Shown piece by piece: positions 55,700-64,000 of a stretch of 64,000 bases of DNA (the first letter of the stretch is position 1; each line of letters begins with the position of its first letter). Below the pieces are notes generated by a model that searched no databases, had not been told where the DNA came from, and saw only the letters and a list, made by a program, of their open reading frames with translations. Source of the DNA: Staphylococcus sp. M0911 (GTDB taxonomy: Bacteria; Bacillota; Bacilli; Staphylococcales; Staphylococcaceae); the NCBI RefSeq assembly GCF_003491325.1, contig NZ_CP022881.1, forward strand, positions 310,001-374,000. Reading direction: 5' to 3'. The translations under genes and the position numbers were made by a program.

Positions 55700-56075
55700 T
55701 CTAAAAACTCCTTTTAAAATTATTTTGTTGCATAAGCATTGTTTCATAAAGTTTTGAAAAAAACAATTAATTTTTTGATATTTTTTTGTAAATAGATAAA
55801 ACATAATGAATAAGTAAGTTTTTAAAAGTTATTTAAAAAGCTTTGAAATAGGTATTTATAAAGTTTTAAAACCATTTTAAGGTTTTAAAAAAATAATTCT
55901 CGTTAGAACATGAATATGAATTTATTTTTAATTTTTTTATTGACGCTTTTAAATGCTAAGCGTATATTAACTTTAATTTGAATTTGTAAAATTTATGAAA
56001 AATTATATTAATGTCATTTTTCTTATGATATGATGAGTTTTATGAAGATAAATAAAAAAACGGAGTGTTATACAT
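55700..56075. other. Divergent intergenic region between the GH19 gene and oatA
   Basis: The stretch is very AT-rich with long T and A runs. It must hold promoters for both genes. TATGATATGATG at about 56026-56037 may be the oatA -10. I see no WalR-like pair here. Confidence 0.45.
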
Positions 56076-57878
56076 ATGGAAGGAAATGAATATAAGCGTT
56101 TAGACAAGTTTCACAAACCACATTATTTACCAGGACTAGACGGTTTGAGAGCACTTGCTGTATTAGGAATTATAATTTATCATTTGAATTCTAAGTGGTT
56201 AAGTGGTGGCTTTTTAGGCGTTGATACATTTTTTGTAATTTCTGGTTATTTAATCACGAGTTTATTACTTGTCGAATTTTATCGTGATAAATCAATCGAT
56301 TTAATTAATTTCTGGCTTAGAAGAATTAAAAGGTTAATACCTGCAGTGCTTTTTTTAGTTGCTGTTGTATTAATATTTACATTACTTTTTAAGCCAGAAT
56401 TAATTATAAGCATAAAACATGATGCAATAGCAGCTATATTTTATGTTTCGAATTGGTGGTATATTTATCAGGATGTAGATTATTTCAATCAATTTGCTGT
56501 AGCACCTTTAAAACATTTGTGGTCATTAGCTATTGAAGAACAATTTTATATCTTTTTCCCGGTTATTATCTTATTCTTATTAAAGAAATTTAAACCTAAA
56601 ACAATTACAATAATACTTATTGTTACTTCTTTATTATCATTGTTAGCGATGTTTGTTATACATAGTGTTACTGGAGATAATTCTAGAGTGTACTTCGGTA
56701 CAGATACTAGACTTCAAACATTGCTATTAGGATGTATTCTTGCTTTTGTTTGGCCGCCTTTTGTTCTTAAAAAAGAAATTTCCAGAGCGGAAAAGGTAAG
56801 TGTAAATTCAGTAGGTATCATTGGACTACTGATTCTTATATATTTAATGATTACAGTTGGTGATCAGGATAAATGGATTTATAATGGTGGTTTTTATGCT
56901 ATTTCATTTATAACATTATTCGTTATTGCGAGTGTCGTTCATCCTGCGAGTTTTCTGAAACATGCAATGAGCTTCAAACCATTTATCTATATTGGTAAAA
57001 GATCATATAGTTTATATTTATGGCATTTTCCAATTATAGTATTTATGAATAGCTATTATGTACAGGGACAAATTCCTTGGTATGTTTATATTATTGAAGT
57101 AGTTGCTATGTTTATGATGGCAGAGATTTCATATAAATTTATTGAAACACCAATAAGAAAAAATGGCTTCAAGGCCTTTACTATAATGCCTTTAAAATTT
57201 GTAAAATTTGGTAGAACATTATTAGTAGTTTTATTGTTATTGCCATCGTTATTTATTTTATTTGGTTCATATGATAGTTTAGGAAAAGAACATGAGAAGA
57301 AAGATAAAGCGAAACAAACATCATTTAAGTCAAAAGCACCTAAACATAAACCTGCGAAAAACCAGCAAAAAAATAGTGGTAAGGCCTTTAATCCGAAAGA
57401 AGCTTCTCCTTTATTGCTTGGTGACTCAGTAATGGTAGATATAGGTGAAGTATTCAATAAGAAAGTACCTAACGCAAATGTCGACGGAAAAGTTGGTCGT
57501 CAACTTATAGAAGGTAAAGAAATTATAGATGAAAAATATCAAGATTATACTAAAAAGGATCAAAGTGTTGTTGTAGAGTTAGGTACCAACGGGGAATTTA
57601 CGAAAGATCAATTAAATCAATTAATTGATAGTTTAGGAGATGCAGATATTTATCTAATTAACGTTCGTGTCCCTAGAGATTATGAAAGTAATAATAATAA
57701 ATTACTTGCTCAAGCTGAAAAGAAACATAAAAATGTTCATCTCGTTGATTGGTATAAAGCATCAGAAGGTCACCAAGAATACTTTGCATATGATGGTATA
57801 CATTTAGAATATAGTGGTGTTAAAGCATTATCTAATTTAGTTATTGATAAAATGAAAGAGGTCAATAATAATAAATAG
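56076..57878 (+). CDS. oatA: Peptidoglycan O-acetyltransferase
   Basis: OatA acetylates the C6 hydroxyl of N-acetylmuramic acid and so confers lysozyme resistance. The 600-residue protein has the acyltransferase-3 membrane domain ([20 protein letters not shown] near residue 18, [20 protein letters not shown] near 50) with about 11 membrane segments to residue 400. A Lys-rich linker is followed by an outer SGNH domain with the triad Ser451 (LLGDSVMVD), Asp573 and His576 ([10 protein letters not shown]). These match the S. aureus catalytic positions within two residues. CGGAGTG precedes ATG at 56076. Confidence 0.95.
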   Translation: MEGNEYKRLDKFHKPHYLPGLDGLRALAVLGIIIYHLNSKWLSGGFLGVDTFFVISGYLITSLLLVEFYRDKSIDLINFWLRRIKRLIPAVLFLVAVVLIFTLLFKPELIISIKHDAIAAIFYVSNWWYIYQDVDYFNQFAVAPLKHLWSLAIEEQFYIFFPVIILFLLKKFKPKTITIILIVTSLLSLLAMFVIHSVTGDNSRVYFGTDTRLQTLLLGCILAFVWPPFVLKKEISRAEKVSVNSVGIIGLLILIYLMITVGDQDKWIYNGGFYAISFITLFVIASVVHPASFLKHAMSFKPFIYIGKRSYSLYLWHFPIIVFMNSYYVQGQIPWYVYIIEVVAMFMMAEISYKFIETPIRKNGFKAFTIMPLKFVKFGRTLLVVLLLLPSLFILFGSYDSLGKEHEKKDKAKQTSFKSKAPKHKPAKNQQKNSGKAFNPKEASPLLLGDSVMVDIGEVFNKKVPNANVDGKVGRQLIEGKEIIDEKYQDYTKKDQSVVVELGTNGEFTKDQLNQLIDSLGDADIYLINVRVPRDYESNNNKLLAQAEKKHKNVHLVDWYKASEGHQEYFAYDGIHLEYSGVKALSNLVIDKMKEVNNNK

Positions 57879-57893
57879 TAAACAAACCCCTTT

Positions 57894-57927
57894 GAAATGT
57901 TATTTATACATTCTAAAGGGGTTTTAT
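57894..57927 (+). terminator. Terminator after oatA
   Basis: AACCCCTTTGAAATG pairs with CATTCTAAAGGGGTT, followed by TTATA. Confidence 0.88.
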
Positions 57928-58002
57928 AATATGGCTATAAATGAATTAAATCTAATGCAAAAAGCATGTTTGTTTCAAATGTTAGTGTAGTATTAGAAGA
58001 AA

Positions 58003-58058
58003 ATTACAAATTAATAACATTGGACAAAAGAGATATGTAATTTGTTAGAATTTGTAAT
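58003..58058 (-). promoter_or_regulatory. WalR-like box upstream of ssaA
   Basis: ATTACA-AATTA-ATAACA (58003-58019) is the reverse complement of a perfect TGTWAH-N5-TGTWAH pair. Forward half-sites TGTAAT also lie at 58036 and 58053. It is 91 bases before the ssaA start. Confidence 0.55.
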
Positions 58059-58109
58059 GTTCGCTACAAAATAAAAAGAGTTGAATATATATTGGAGGGT
58101 ATTTATCAG

Positions 58110-58859
58110 ATGAAAAAAATCGCTACAGCTACAATCGCTACTGCAGGAATCGCTACTTTCGCTTTTGCAAACCATGATGCTCAAGCAGCAGAGAATAATA
58201 ATGGTGGATATAACCCAAATGATCCAACTTCATATAGCTATTCATACACAATCGATCAACAAGGTAACTACCACTACACTTGGCAAGGTAACTGGAGCCC
58301 AGACAAAGTAAATCATAATAACAGCTACGATTATGGTTACAATACTCAAGCTTACAACAATTACAATAACTACAATTATAATAATTATGATTATGGGTAT
58401 AACACTCAATCTTATAACACACCACAACGTACAGGTGGTTTAGGTGCAAGTTATTCAGCAACAAGTCATAACGTACATGTAACTACAACATCTGCACCAT
58501 CTTCAAATGGTATTTCATTATCAAGAGCAACTTCAAATGGAGGTAACTTATACACTGCTGGACAATGTACATATTATGTATATGACCGTGTAGGTGGAAA
58601 AGTTGGTTCAACTTGGGGTAACGCTAATAACTGGGCAAATGCTGCAGCAGCTGCAGGTTACACTGTAAATAATCGTCCAGCAGCAGGTGCTATTTTACAA
58701 ACAACTCAAGGTGGATTTGGTCATGTCGCTTACGTTGAGAGTGTTAATAGTGACGGTTCAATTCGCGTTTCAGAAATGAACTATGGACATGGTCCTGGTG
58801 TTATAACAACACGTACTATTTCAGCTAGCCAAGCTGGTTCATATAACTATATTCACTAA
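58110..58859 (+). CDS. ssaA: SsaA-like CHAP-domain amidase
   Basis: This secreted 249-residue protein should cleave peptidoglycan cross-bridges or the amide bond. The signal peptide ends in DAQAAE near residue 27. The middle is rich in Tyr and Asn ([14 protein letters not shown] type). The C-terminal CHAP domain has the catalytic cysteine in [15 protein letters not shown] near residue 155 and histidine in [12 protein letters not shown] near 215. GGAGGG precedes ATG at 58110. Neighbouring oatA and the isaA copies place it in a wall-remodelling cluster, and a WalR-like box lies upstream. Confidence 0.93.
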   Translation: MKKIATATIATAGIATFAFANHDAQAAENNNGGYNPNDPTSYSYSYTIDQQGNYHYTWQGNWSPDKVNHNNSYDYGYNTQAYNNYNNYNYNNYDYGYNTQSYNTPQRTGGLGASYSATSHNVHVTTTSAPSSNGISLSRATSNGGNLYTAGQCTYYVYDRVGGKVGSTWGNANNWANAAAAAGYTVNNRPAAGAILQTTQGGFGHVAYVESVNSDGSIRVSEMNYGHGPGVITTRTISASQAGSYNYIH

Positions 58860-58872
58860 TTATTATATTTTA

Positions 58873-58914
58873 GAAGAGTAATAACATTATAAAAATGTTA
58901 TTACTCTTTTATTA
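58873..58914 (+). terminator. Terminator after ssaA
   Basis: AAGAGTAATAACAT pairs with ATGTTATTACTCTT, followed by TTATTAT. Confidence 0.9.
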
Positions 58915-58988
58915 TATATAAGGTTGACAAATCTTGATGAAAATGAAAAATTATAAGTAATATAATTAAAAAAGAAAGAGTGTTTTTT

Positions 58989-59930
58989 ATGTATAATTCT
59001 AAAAATAAAAAAAGTAAAAAGAAAATTGTTTTTTTGATTTCATCAATAATCATACTAGTCTTTATCTTGATTATATTATACTTAGGAATAAAGTTATTTG
59101 TAACTGGTAATAAAATATATAAACCATTAGACAAAAGTGAAGATGAAATTGCTGATAATAGAAAGAACATAAAACATAAAAAACCACTTACTATTGCATT
59201 ATTTGGCGTTGATTCCAATGAGGAAAGAAAAAGGAGTGACATTGGTCAAAGAAGCGATAGTATCATAATATTATCAATCAATCCTAATAAAAATAAGACT
59301 GTAATGTTAAGTATACCACGTGATACACAAGCAGAAATAGTGGGAAAGGGTAGTGAAGAAAAAATTGCTCATGCATATGCCTATGGTGGACCAAATATGT
59401 CAGTAAAATCATTAGAAAAGTTTTTAGATATATCTATTGATCATTATGCTACTATCGATATGGATGGGTTAAAGAATATAATTGATGATTTAGGTGGTAT
59501 TAATGTTGAGAGTAATGCGACATTTCAGTTTGATGGTAAAAAATTTAATAAAGGTCAAAAAACTCATGTGAATGGTGATGAGGCAATGAAGTTTATTAGA
59601 AGTAGAAAGCAAGAAGGTGCTGGTGGAGACTTTGGAAGACAAGAAAGGCAACAATTAGTTTTAAAAGCTATTTCTAATAAAATGTCTAAAGTATCTTCAA
59701 TACCACATATTAATTCTATTATGAGTAGTATACAAAAAAATGTGCGGACTGATTTAAAGATTTCAGAGATGAATAGCATAAGAAAAGGTTATAAAAATGC
59801 TAATAAAAATGTCAATAAGCTTCAATTAGACGGTAGAGGCGCTATTCAACAAGATGGATTATATTACTTTATTCCAAAAAAAGAGTCGAAACAAGATGCG
59901 GTTAATAAAATGAAAAATAACTTAAAATGA
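58989..59930 (+). CDS. LytR-CpsA-Psr family protein
   Basis: LCP enzymes attach wall teichoic acid or other glycopolymers to peptidoglycan from a lipid carrier. The 313-residue protein has a Lys-rich start, one membrane segment (IVFLISSIIILVFILIILYL, about 13-32) and the LCP domain with ALFGVDS near 70, GQRSDSIIILSINP, MLSIPRDTQ near 110 with the catalytic arginine, and GDEAMKFIRSRK near 200. ATG at 58989 follows AAAGAAAGAG; GTG at 58980 is the alternative. It fits the surrounding cell-wall genes. I cannot say which of the staphylococcal LcpA/B/C types it is. Confidence 0.9.
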   Translation: MYNSKNKKSKKKIVFLISSIIILVFILIILYLGIKLFVTGNKIYKPLDKSEDEIADNRKNIKHKKPLTIALFGVDSNEERKRSDIGQRSDSIIILSINPNKNKTVMLSIPRDTQAEIVGKGSEEKIAHAYAYGGPNMSVKSLEKFLDISIDHYATIDMDGLKNIIDDLGGINVESNATFQFDGKKFNKGQKTHVNGDEAMKFIRSRKQEGAGGDFGRQERQQLVLKAISNKMSKVSSIPHINSIMSSIQKNVRTDLKISEMNSIRKGYKNANKNVNKLQLDGRGAIQQDGLYYFIPKKESKQDAVNKMKNNLK

Positions 59931-59942
59931 TAAATATATAAG

Positions 59943-59986
59943 AAAAGCGTAGTAAATTTTTGTAGTTTGCTACGCTTTTGTATTTT
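59943..59986 (+). terminator. Terminator after the LCP gene
   Basis: AAAAGCGTAGTAAA pairs with TTTGCTACGCTTTT, with further T's downstream. Confidence 0.85.
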
Positions 59987-60031
59987 TTGAAATAAAATAA
60001 TTTGAAACATGAATATGTTTGCGTATGATTT

Positions 60032-60057
60032 GTTTGATTACCATCAAATACGGGAAT
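60032..60057 (+). promoter_or_regulatory. Candidate sigma-B promoter for crtMN
   Basis: GTTTGA (60032-60037), 14 bases, GGGAAT (60052-60057) fits the sigma-B pattern GTTT-N13-15-GGGWAW. It lies about 195 bases before crtM; the leader in between has no gene or terminator that I can see. S. aureus crt genes depend on sigma-B. Confidence 0.55.
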
Positions 60058-60252
60058 TTAAGAAAAACTATATATAGCATATCATTCAGTTTTTTAATCA
60101 ATTGAATTGGTTGATGAAACATTCAATTTAATTGATATAGATATAGGCTAAGTAAGGTAGAAAGTTCTATATATTCATTACATAAATATCATTCTATACG
60201 TCTAGAATTGATATTAACGTATAAAAGGTTATGTGTAACAGGAGGTCCATGA

Positions 60253-61116
60253 ATGACAACGGTCAATGAGAGTTATAAATATTGTCATCAAATAATGAAA
60301 AAGCATTCTAAAAGTTTTTCTTATGCGTTTGACTTATTACCAGAAAGTGAGAGGCGTGCTGTCTGGTCAGTATATGCGGTTTGTAGAATTATAGATGATA
60401 GTATTGATGAAGAACAAAATCCTCAAAAATTACAAGCTATTAAAGAAGATATTCAACTGATTCAGTCACAACAAGTTGATTCACCGAATCAATTCAAGAG
60501 TAATCAACGTATTATGTTAGCTTTTTACGATACATCTCAAAATTACAAAATGGAGTATCAATCTTTCTATAATTTAATAGAATCTGTATTTGAAGATGAA
60601 CATTTTGAAATGTTCGTTAATGATGAGGAATTAATGAGATATTGCTATGGTGTAGCTGGGACAGTTGGAGAGGTACTATCACCTATTCTGACTGAACAAC
60701 CGAGTGATGAAACATATGAAGTAGCACGTGAATTAGGAGAGGCATTGCAATTAACTAATATCTTACGAGATGTAGGGGAAGATTTTGAAAAGGGTCGTAT
60801 TTATTTTAGTCAAGAGATGTTAAATCAATATGATGTAAATATTGAAGACGTTTATCAACATCAGCCAACTGATAATTATATTAAATTATGGGAACATTAT
60901 GCTCAAATTGCAGAAAAGGATTATCAATTTGCATTAGATCATTTACATGTTTTTAAGCCGGAAGCTAGATCAATTATCGAATTAGCGGCACGTATATACA
61001 AAGGTATTATAGATGAAGTTCGTGAATATGGTTATCCATTACATCGAAGAGTATATATATCAAGGTTGGATAAGTTACACATCTACAGACAAGTTAAAGA
61101 TAAATATAATAAATAG
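60253..61116 (+). CDS. crtM: 4,4'-diapophytoene (dehydrosqualene) synthase
   Basis: CrtM condenses two farnesyl diphosphates to the C30 precursor of staphylococcal yellow pigments. The 287-residue protein has both aspartate-rich motifs, DDSIDEE near residue 48 and LRDVGEDFEKGRIYF near 170, with YAVCRIIDDSID and GEALQLTNIL around them. CAGGAGG lies 8 bases before ATG at 60253. The stop codon lies 12 bases before the crtN start, so the pair is one operon. In S. aureus the order is crtOPQMN; here no crtO, P or Q lies beside it. Confidence 0.96.
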   Translation: MTTVNESYKYCHQIMKKHSKSFSYAFDLLPESERRAVWSVYAVCRIIDDSIDEEQNPQKLQAIKEDIQLIQSQQVDSPNQFKSNQRIMLAFYDTSQNYKMEYQSFYNLIESVFEDEHFEMFVNDEELMRYCYGVAGTVGEVLSPILTEQPSDETYEVARELGEALQLTNILRDVGEDFEKGRIYFSQEMLNQYDVNIEDVYQHQPTDNYIKLWEHYAQIAEKDYQFALDHLHVFKPEARSIIELAARIYKGIIDEVREYGYPLHRRVYISRLDKLHIYRQVKDKYNK

Positions 61117-61128
61117 GTGGAATGTCAA

Positions 61129-62634
61129 TTGAATATTGCTGTAATAGGTGCGGGTGTAACGGGCTTAGCTTCTGCAGCTAGGCTTGCTGCACACGGTCAT
61201 CAAGTAACATTATATGAAAAGAACGACCAAATTGGTGGACGTATGAACCAATTTAAGAAAGACGGTTTTACCTTTGATATGGGACCTACAATAGTCATGG
61301 TACCTGAAGTTTATAAAGCTGTGTTTGAAGCGTGTGGTGAACGTTTTGAAGATTACATAGATATGGAACAATTACCTTATATTTATGATGTCTATTTTGA
61401 TAAAGAAGATAAAGTGAGAGTACCTACCGATTTAGCTGAGTTACATGACACTTTAGAACAAATTGAACCTGGTACTACGCATGGATTTATGAAATTTTTA
61501 GCAGATGTATATGGAAGGTATGAAATTGCTAGAAAATATTTTTTAGAACGAACATATAGGAAACCGTCTGATTTTTATAATTTAACATCACTGATTCAAG
61601 GATATAAATTAAAAACATTAAATCATGCGGATAACTTGATTGGGCAATATGTCAAAAATGAAAAAGTTCAAAAATTGTTAGCATTTCAAATGCTATATAT
61701 TGGTATAGATCCTAAACAAGGTCCTTCACTATATTCGATTATTCCTATGATTGAAATGATGTTTGGTGTTCATTTTATTAAAGGTGGTATGTATGGCATG
61801 GTGAAAGGTTTAGAACAACTAAACCTTAAGCTAGGTGTGGATATACAATGTAATGCTAATATAGAAGAAATTATTATTGATCCTAAGTATAAGCAAGCAG
61901 ACGGCGTAAGAGTGAATGGCCTAGTTAAACGATTTGATAAGGTACTTTGTACGGCAGACTTTCCATATGCTGCGCAACAATTAATGCCACAACATGCACC
62001 CGTTAAAAAATATCCTCCTCAAAAAATAGACCAATTAGATTATTCATGTTCAGCTTTTATGATGTATATAGGCATTGATAAAGATGTTACAGAAGATGTA
62101 TTGTTGCATAATGTCATATTTTCAAATCATTTCAGACAAAATATAGATGAAATATTTAATGGGGATATTTCCGAAGATCCATCTCTGTATTTATATGTAC
62201 CTAAAGTAGGAGATGCCACGTTAGCGCCTGAGGGACAGACAGGATTATATGTTTTAATGCCAACACCAGAGCTTAAAACAGGCCCTCTAGAATGGGAAAA
62301 TCCACAGTTTATAAAAAGTGTTAAAGAACATATTTATCGTAAATTAGCTACTATACCTGCACTTGAACATGTTCAAGATCATGTTATTTCCGAAACGATT
62401 TTTACACCTAAAGATTTTGAACAACAGTATAATGCTAAATTTGGAACAGCGTTTGGTTTAATGCCCACGCTAGCACAAAGTAATTATTATAGACCTCCGA
62501 ACGTATCTAGAGATTATAAAGATTTATACTTTGCTGGTGCGAGTACACATCCAGGTGCCGGTGTACCTATTGTTTTAACAAGTGCTAAAATCACCGTTGA
62601 TGAAATCATCAAAGATATTAACAATCATATATAA
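61129..62634 (+). CDS. crtN: 4,4'-diapophytoene desaturase
   Basis: CrtN introduces three double bonds to give yellow 4,4'-diaponeurosporene, using FAD. The 501-residue protein starts NIAVIGAGVTGLASAARLAA, and FDMGPTIVMVPEVY near residue 48, LLAFQMLYIGIDPKQGPSLY near 185 and FAGASTHPGAGVPIVLTSAK near 470 match the S. aureus enzyme closely. I chose TTG at 61129, 8 bases after TAGGTGG; GTG at 61117 overlaps that site and adds residues not seen in homologues. A terminator follows the gene, so the operon has only two genes. Confidence 0.95.
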   Translation: MNIAVIGAGVTGLASAARLAAHGHQVTLYEKNDQIGGRMNQFKKDGFTFDMGPTIVMVPEVYKAVFEACGERFEDYIDMEQLPYIYDVYFDKEDKVRVPTDLAELHDTLEQIEPGTTHGFMKFLADVYGRYEIARKYFLERTYRKPSDFYNLTSLIQGYKLKTLNHADNLIGQYVKNEKVQKLLAFQMLYIGIDPKQGPSLYSIIPMIEMMFGVHFIKGGMYGMVKGLEQLNLKLGVDIQCNANIEEIIIDPKYKQADGVRVNGLVKRFDKVLCTADFPYAAQQLMPQHAPVKKYPPQKIDQLDYSCSAFMMYIGIDKDVTEDVLLHNVIFSNHFRQNIDEIFNGDISEDPSLYLYVPKVGDATLAPEGQTGLYVLMPTPELKTGPLEWENPQFIKSVKEHIYRKLATIPALEHVQDHVISETIFTPKDFEQQYNAKFGTAFGLMPTLAQSNYYRPPNVSRDYKDLYFAGASTHPGAGVPIVLTSAKITVDEIIKDINNHI

Positions 62635-62645
62635 TTTATTAGCAT

Positions 62646-62705
62646 AGAGAGTGGGATAGAAATCGTATGACATTCATATCATTTCGACTTCCCGCTCTCT
62701 ATTTA
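62646..62705 (+). terminator. Terminator after crtMN
   Basis: ATAGAGAGTGGGATAGAAAT pairs imperfectly with ATTTCGACTTCCCGCTCTCT-type sequence, then ATTTATATT. Similar GTGGGA hairpins are common staphylococcal terminator repeats. Confidence 0.8.
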
Positions 62706-62833
62706 TATTAGAAAAGAAATTTACTAGTAATAAAAAATCTGAATATTGCTAATATTGACAATGTTAATCTGCTTGATAAAATGATAATATCTAAACATAG
62801 CGTAGAAAATAGGAGATGAAGGAGGCATGAGAC

Positions 62834-63994
62834 GTGAAAATGTCTGAGAGATTGGCGGCAATTCCTGAAAGTTATTTTGGCAAAATCATGGGACGAAAAA
62901 TCGAATATGGGCCTCTGACATTAATTAATATGGCTGTTGGTATTCCGGATGGTGAAACACCACAGGGTATCATTAATCATTTTGCTAAAAGATTGAACGT
63001 ACCTGAGAACCAAAAATATGGTGCCTTTCATGGTAAAGCATCATTTAAGCAAGCCATCATTGATTTTTACCAAAGACATTATGATGTTGAATTAGATGCG
63101 GAAGAGGAAGTTTGTATTCTATATGGTACGAAAAATGGACTTGTTGCACTGCCAACTTGTCTCGTTAATCCTGGGGAAAACGTATTATTACCAGATCCAG
63201 GGTATACAGATTATTTAGCGGGTGTCATGCTTGCAGATGCGCAACCTGTCCCATTAAATTTAGAACCACCGCATTATCTGCCAGATTGGGATAAAATAGA
63301 TAAAAATATATTAAATAATACAAAGCTCATCTATTTAACATATCCAAATAATCCAACAGGCTCTACTGCTACTAAAGCAGTGTTTGATGAAGCAATTCAA
63401 AGATTTAAAAATACCAATACTAAAATTATTCATGATTTTGCTTATAGTGCATTCGGTTTTGATGCTAAAAATCCAAGTATTTTATCTTGTGAAAATGGCA
63501 AAGATGTAGCAGTTGAAATTTTCTCCTTATCAAAGGGATATAATATGTCAGGATTTAGAGTAGGCTTTGCAGTAGGAAACCGTGACATGATTCAGGCCTT
63601 GAAAAAGTACCAAACACATACGAATGCAGGTATGTTTGGTGCCTTACAAGACGCAGCAACCTATGCGTTAAATCATTATGACGAATTTTTAGAACAACAA
63701 AATGACATATTCAAACGAAGAAGAGATATGTTTGAACATAAATTAAGCGAAGCAGGATTGCCATTTGTACACTCAAAAGGTGGTATTTATTGTTGGTTAA
63801 AGACGCCACCTGGATATGAGAGTGAATCATTTGAACAGTTCTTATTAAAAGAATATTCCATTTTAGTGGCACCTGGTATCCCGTTCGGTGAAAATGGTAG
63901 AAACTATGTAAGGCTATCTTTAGCACTATCAGAAGAACAACTTGAAACAGCAGCAGAACGATTAGCAACTTTAGCAAATTTATATGAAAAATAG
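62834..63994 (+). CDS. Class I/II PLP aminotransferase
   Basis: The 386-residue enzyme is a fold type I aminotransferase of the group that includes LL-diaminopimelate and alanine aminotransferases. NMAVGIPDGETPQGI near residue 36, PDPGYTDYLAGVML near 125, YLTYPNNPTGSTAT near 165 and the PLP-lysine segment FSLSKGYNMSGFRVGF near 230 are clear, with NYVRLSLALS at the end. GTG at 62834 lies 8 bases after GGAGG; ATG at 62840 is further than usual. The substrate cannot be told. It stands downstream of crtMN behind a terminator, and the last 6 bases of the window hold nothing more. Confidence 0.9.
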   Translation: MKMSERLAAIPESYFGKIMGRKIEYGPLTLINMAVGIPDGETPQGIINHFAKRLNVPENQKYGAFHGKASFKQAIIDFYQRHYDVELDAEEEVCILYGTKNGLVALPTCLVNPGENVLLPDPGYTDYLAGVMLADAQPVPLNLEPPHYLPDWDKIDKNILNNTKLIYLTYPNNPTGSTATKAVFDEAIQRFKNTNTKIIHDFAYSAFGFDAKNPSILSCENGKDVAVEIFSLSKGYNMSGFRVGFAVGNRDMIQALKKYQTHTNAGMFGALQDAATYALNHYDEFLEQQNDIFKRRRDMFEHKLSEAGLPFVHSKGGIYCWLKTPPGYESESFEQFLLKEYSILVAPGIPFGENGRNYVRLSLALSEEQLETAAERLATLANLYEK

Positions 63995-64000
63995 TGCATA

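Overview
The window is AT-rich chromosomal DNA from a Staphylococcus, most likely a pigmented coagulase-negative species. The evidence is the set of near-species-level protein matches I recognise (Fda, Lqo, Ldh2, PanBCD, IsaA, OatA, SsaA, CrtM/CrtN), AGGAGG-type ribosome sites, frequent TTG/GTG starts, staphylococcal intergenic repeats and YSIRK/lipobox/LPxxG export signals. The species cannot be fixed from the sequence alone. I see no tRNA, rRNA, IS element, prophage or CRISPR array.

Layout. 1-10.7 kb: central carbon metabolism. It holds the end of an acyl-CoA synthetase, ppdK with its regulator ppsR behind a promoter with candidate CcpA and CcpN sites, an Mqo/Lqo-type quinone oxidoreductase, a 6-phospho-beta-glucosidase, and a PadR regulator with three palindromic operators in front of a FAD monooxygenase. 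10.7-22 kb: class I aldolase, a kinase-like gene broken by an intergenic repeat, an NADH oxidase-type flavoprotein, a surface protein with an LPESG anchor, a lipoprotein, a class III aminotransferase, an APC permease, a YoaK-type membrane protein and a LysR regulator, with several repeat-filled gaps. 22-29 kb: ldh-alsS-alsD (lactate, then acetolactate and acetoin), then panE divergent from panBCD (pantothenate).

29-34 kb: two tandem copies of a gene pair, each a zinc-ribbon multi-pass membrane protein overlapping a TcaA/YvbJ-like zinc-ribbon single-pass protein. The second TcaA-like gene has an internal stop codon and carries a C-terminal module shared with the lipoprotein at 15.1 kb. 34-46 kb: mostly small enzyme and regulator units. 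These are a CocE-type hydrolase with a divergent TetR gene, queH, pyrD, fructosamine kinase, and a TetR-SDR-amidohydrolase-hydrolase operon divergent from a DUF2316-NmrA-VOC operon across one strong palindrome.

46-51 kb: an APC transporter, a PTS-EIIC-like membrane protein behind a candidate structured RNA leader, and a two-domain PPK2-type kinase. 51-60 kb: a cell-wall cluster with tandem isaA paralogues, a YSIRK/12-residue-repeat/LysM/GH19 enzyme, oatA, ssaA and an LCP-family gene. WalR-like boxes precede both isaA copies and ssaA. 60-64 kb: a two-gene carotenoid operon crtM-crtN with a candidate sigma-B promoter and no crtO/P/Q beside it, then a class I/II aminotransferase.

Nothing here is unmistakably a new defence or mobile system. 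The best candidates for undescribed biology are the duplicated zinc-ribbon membrane pairs with their shuffled C-terminal module, the YSIRK-LysM-GH19 protein, the structured leader at 48.1 kb and the TetR-controlled small-molecule operon at 40-43.6 kb.
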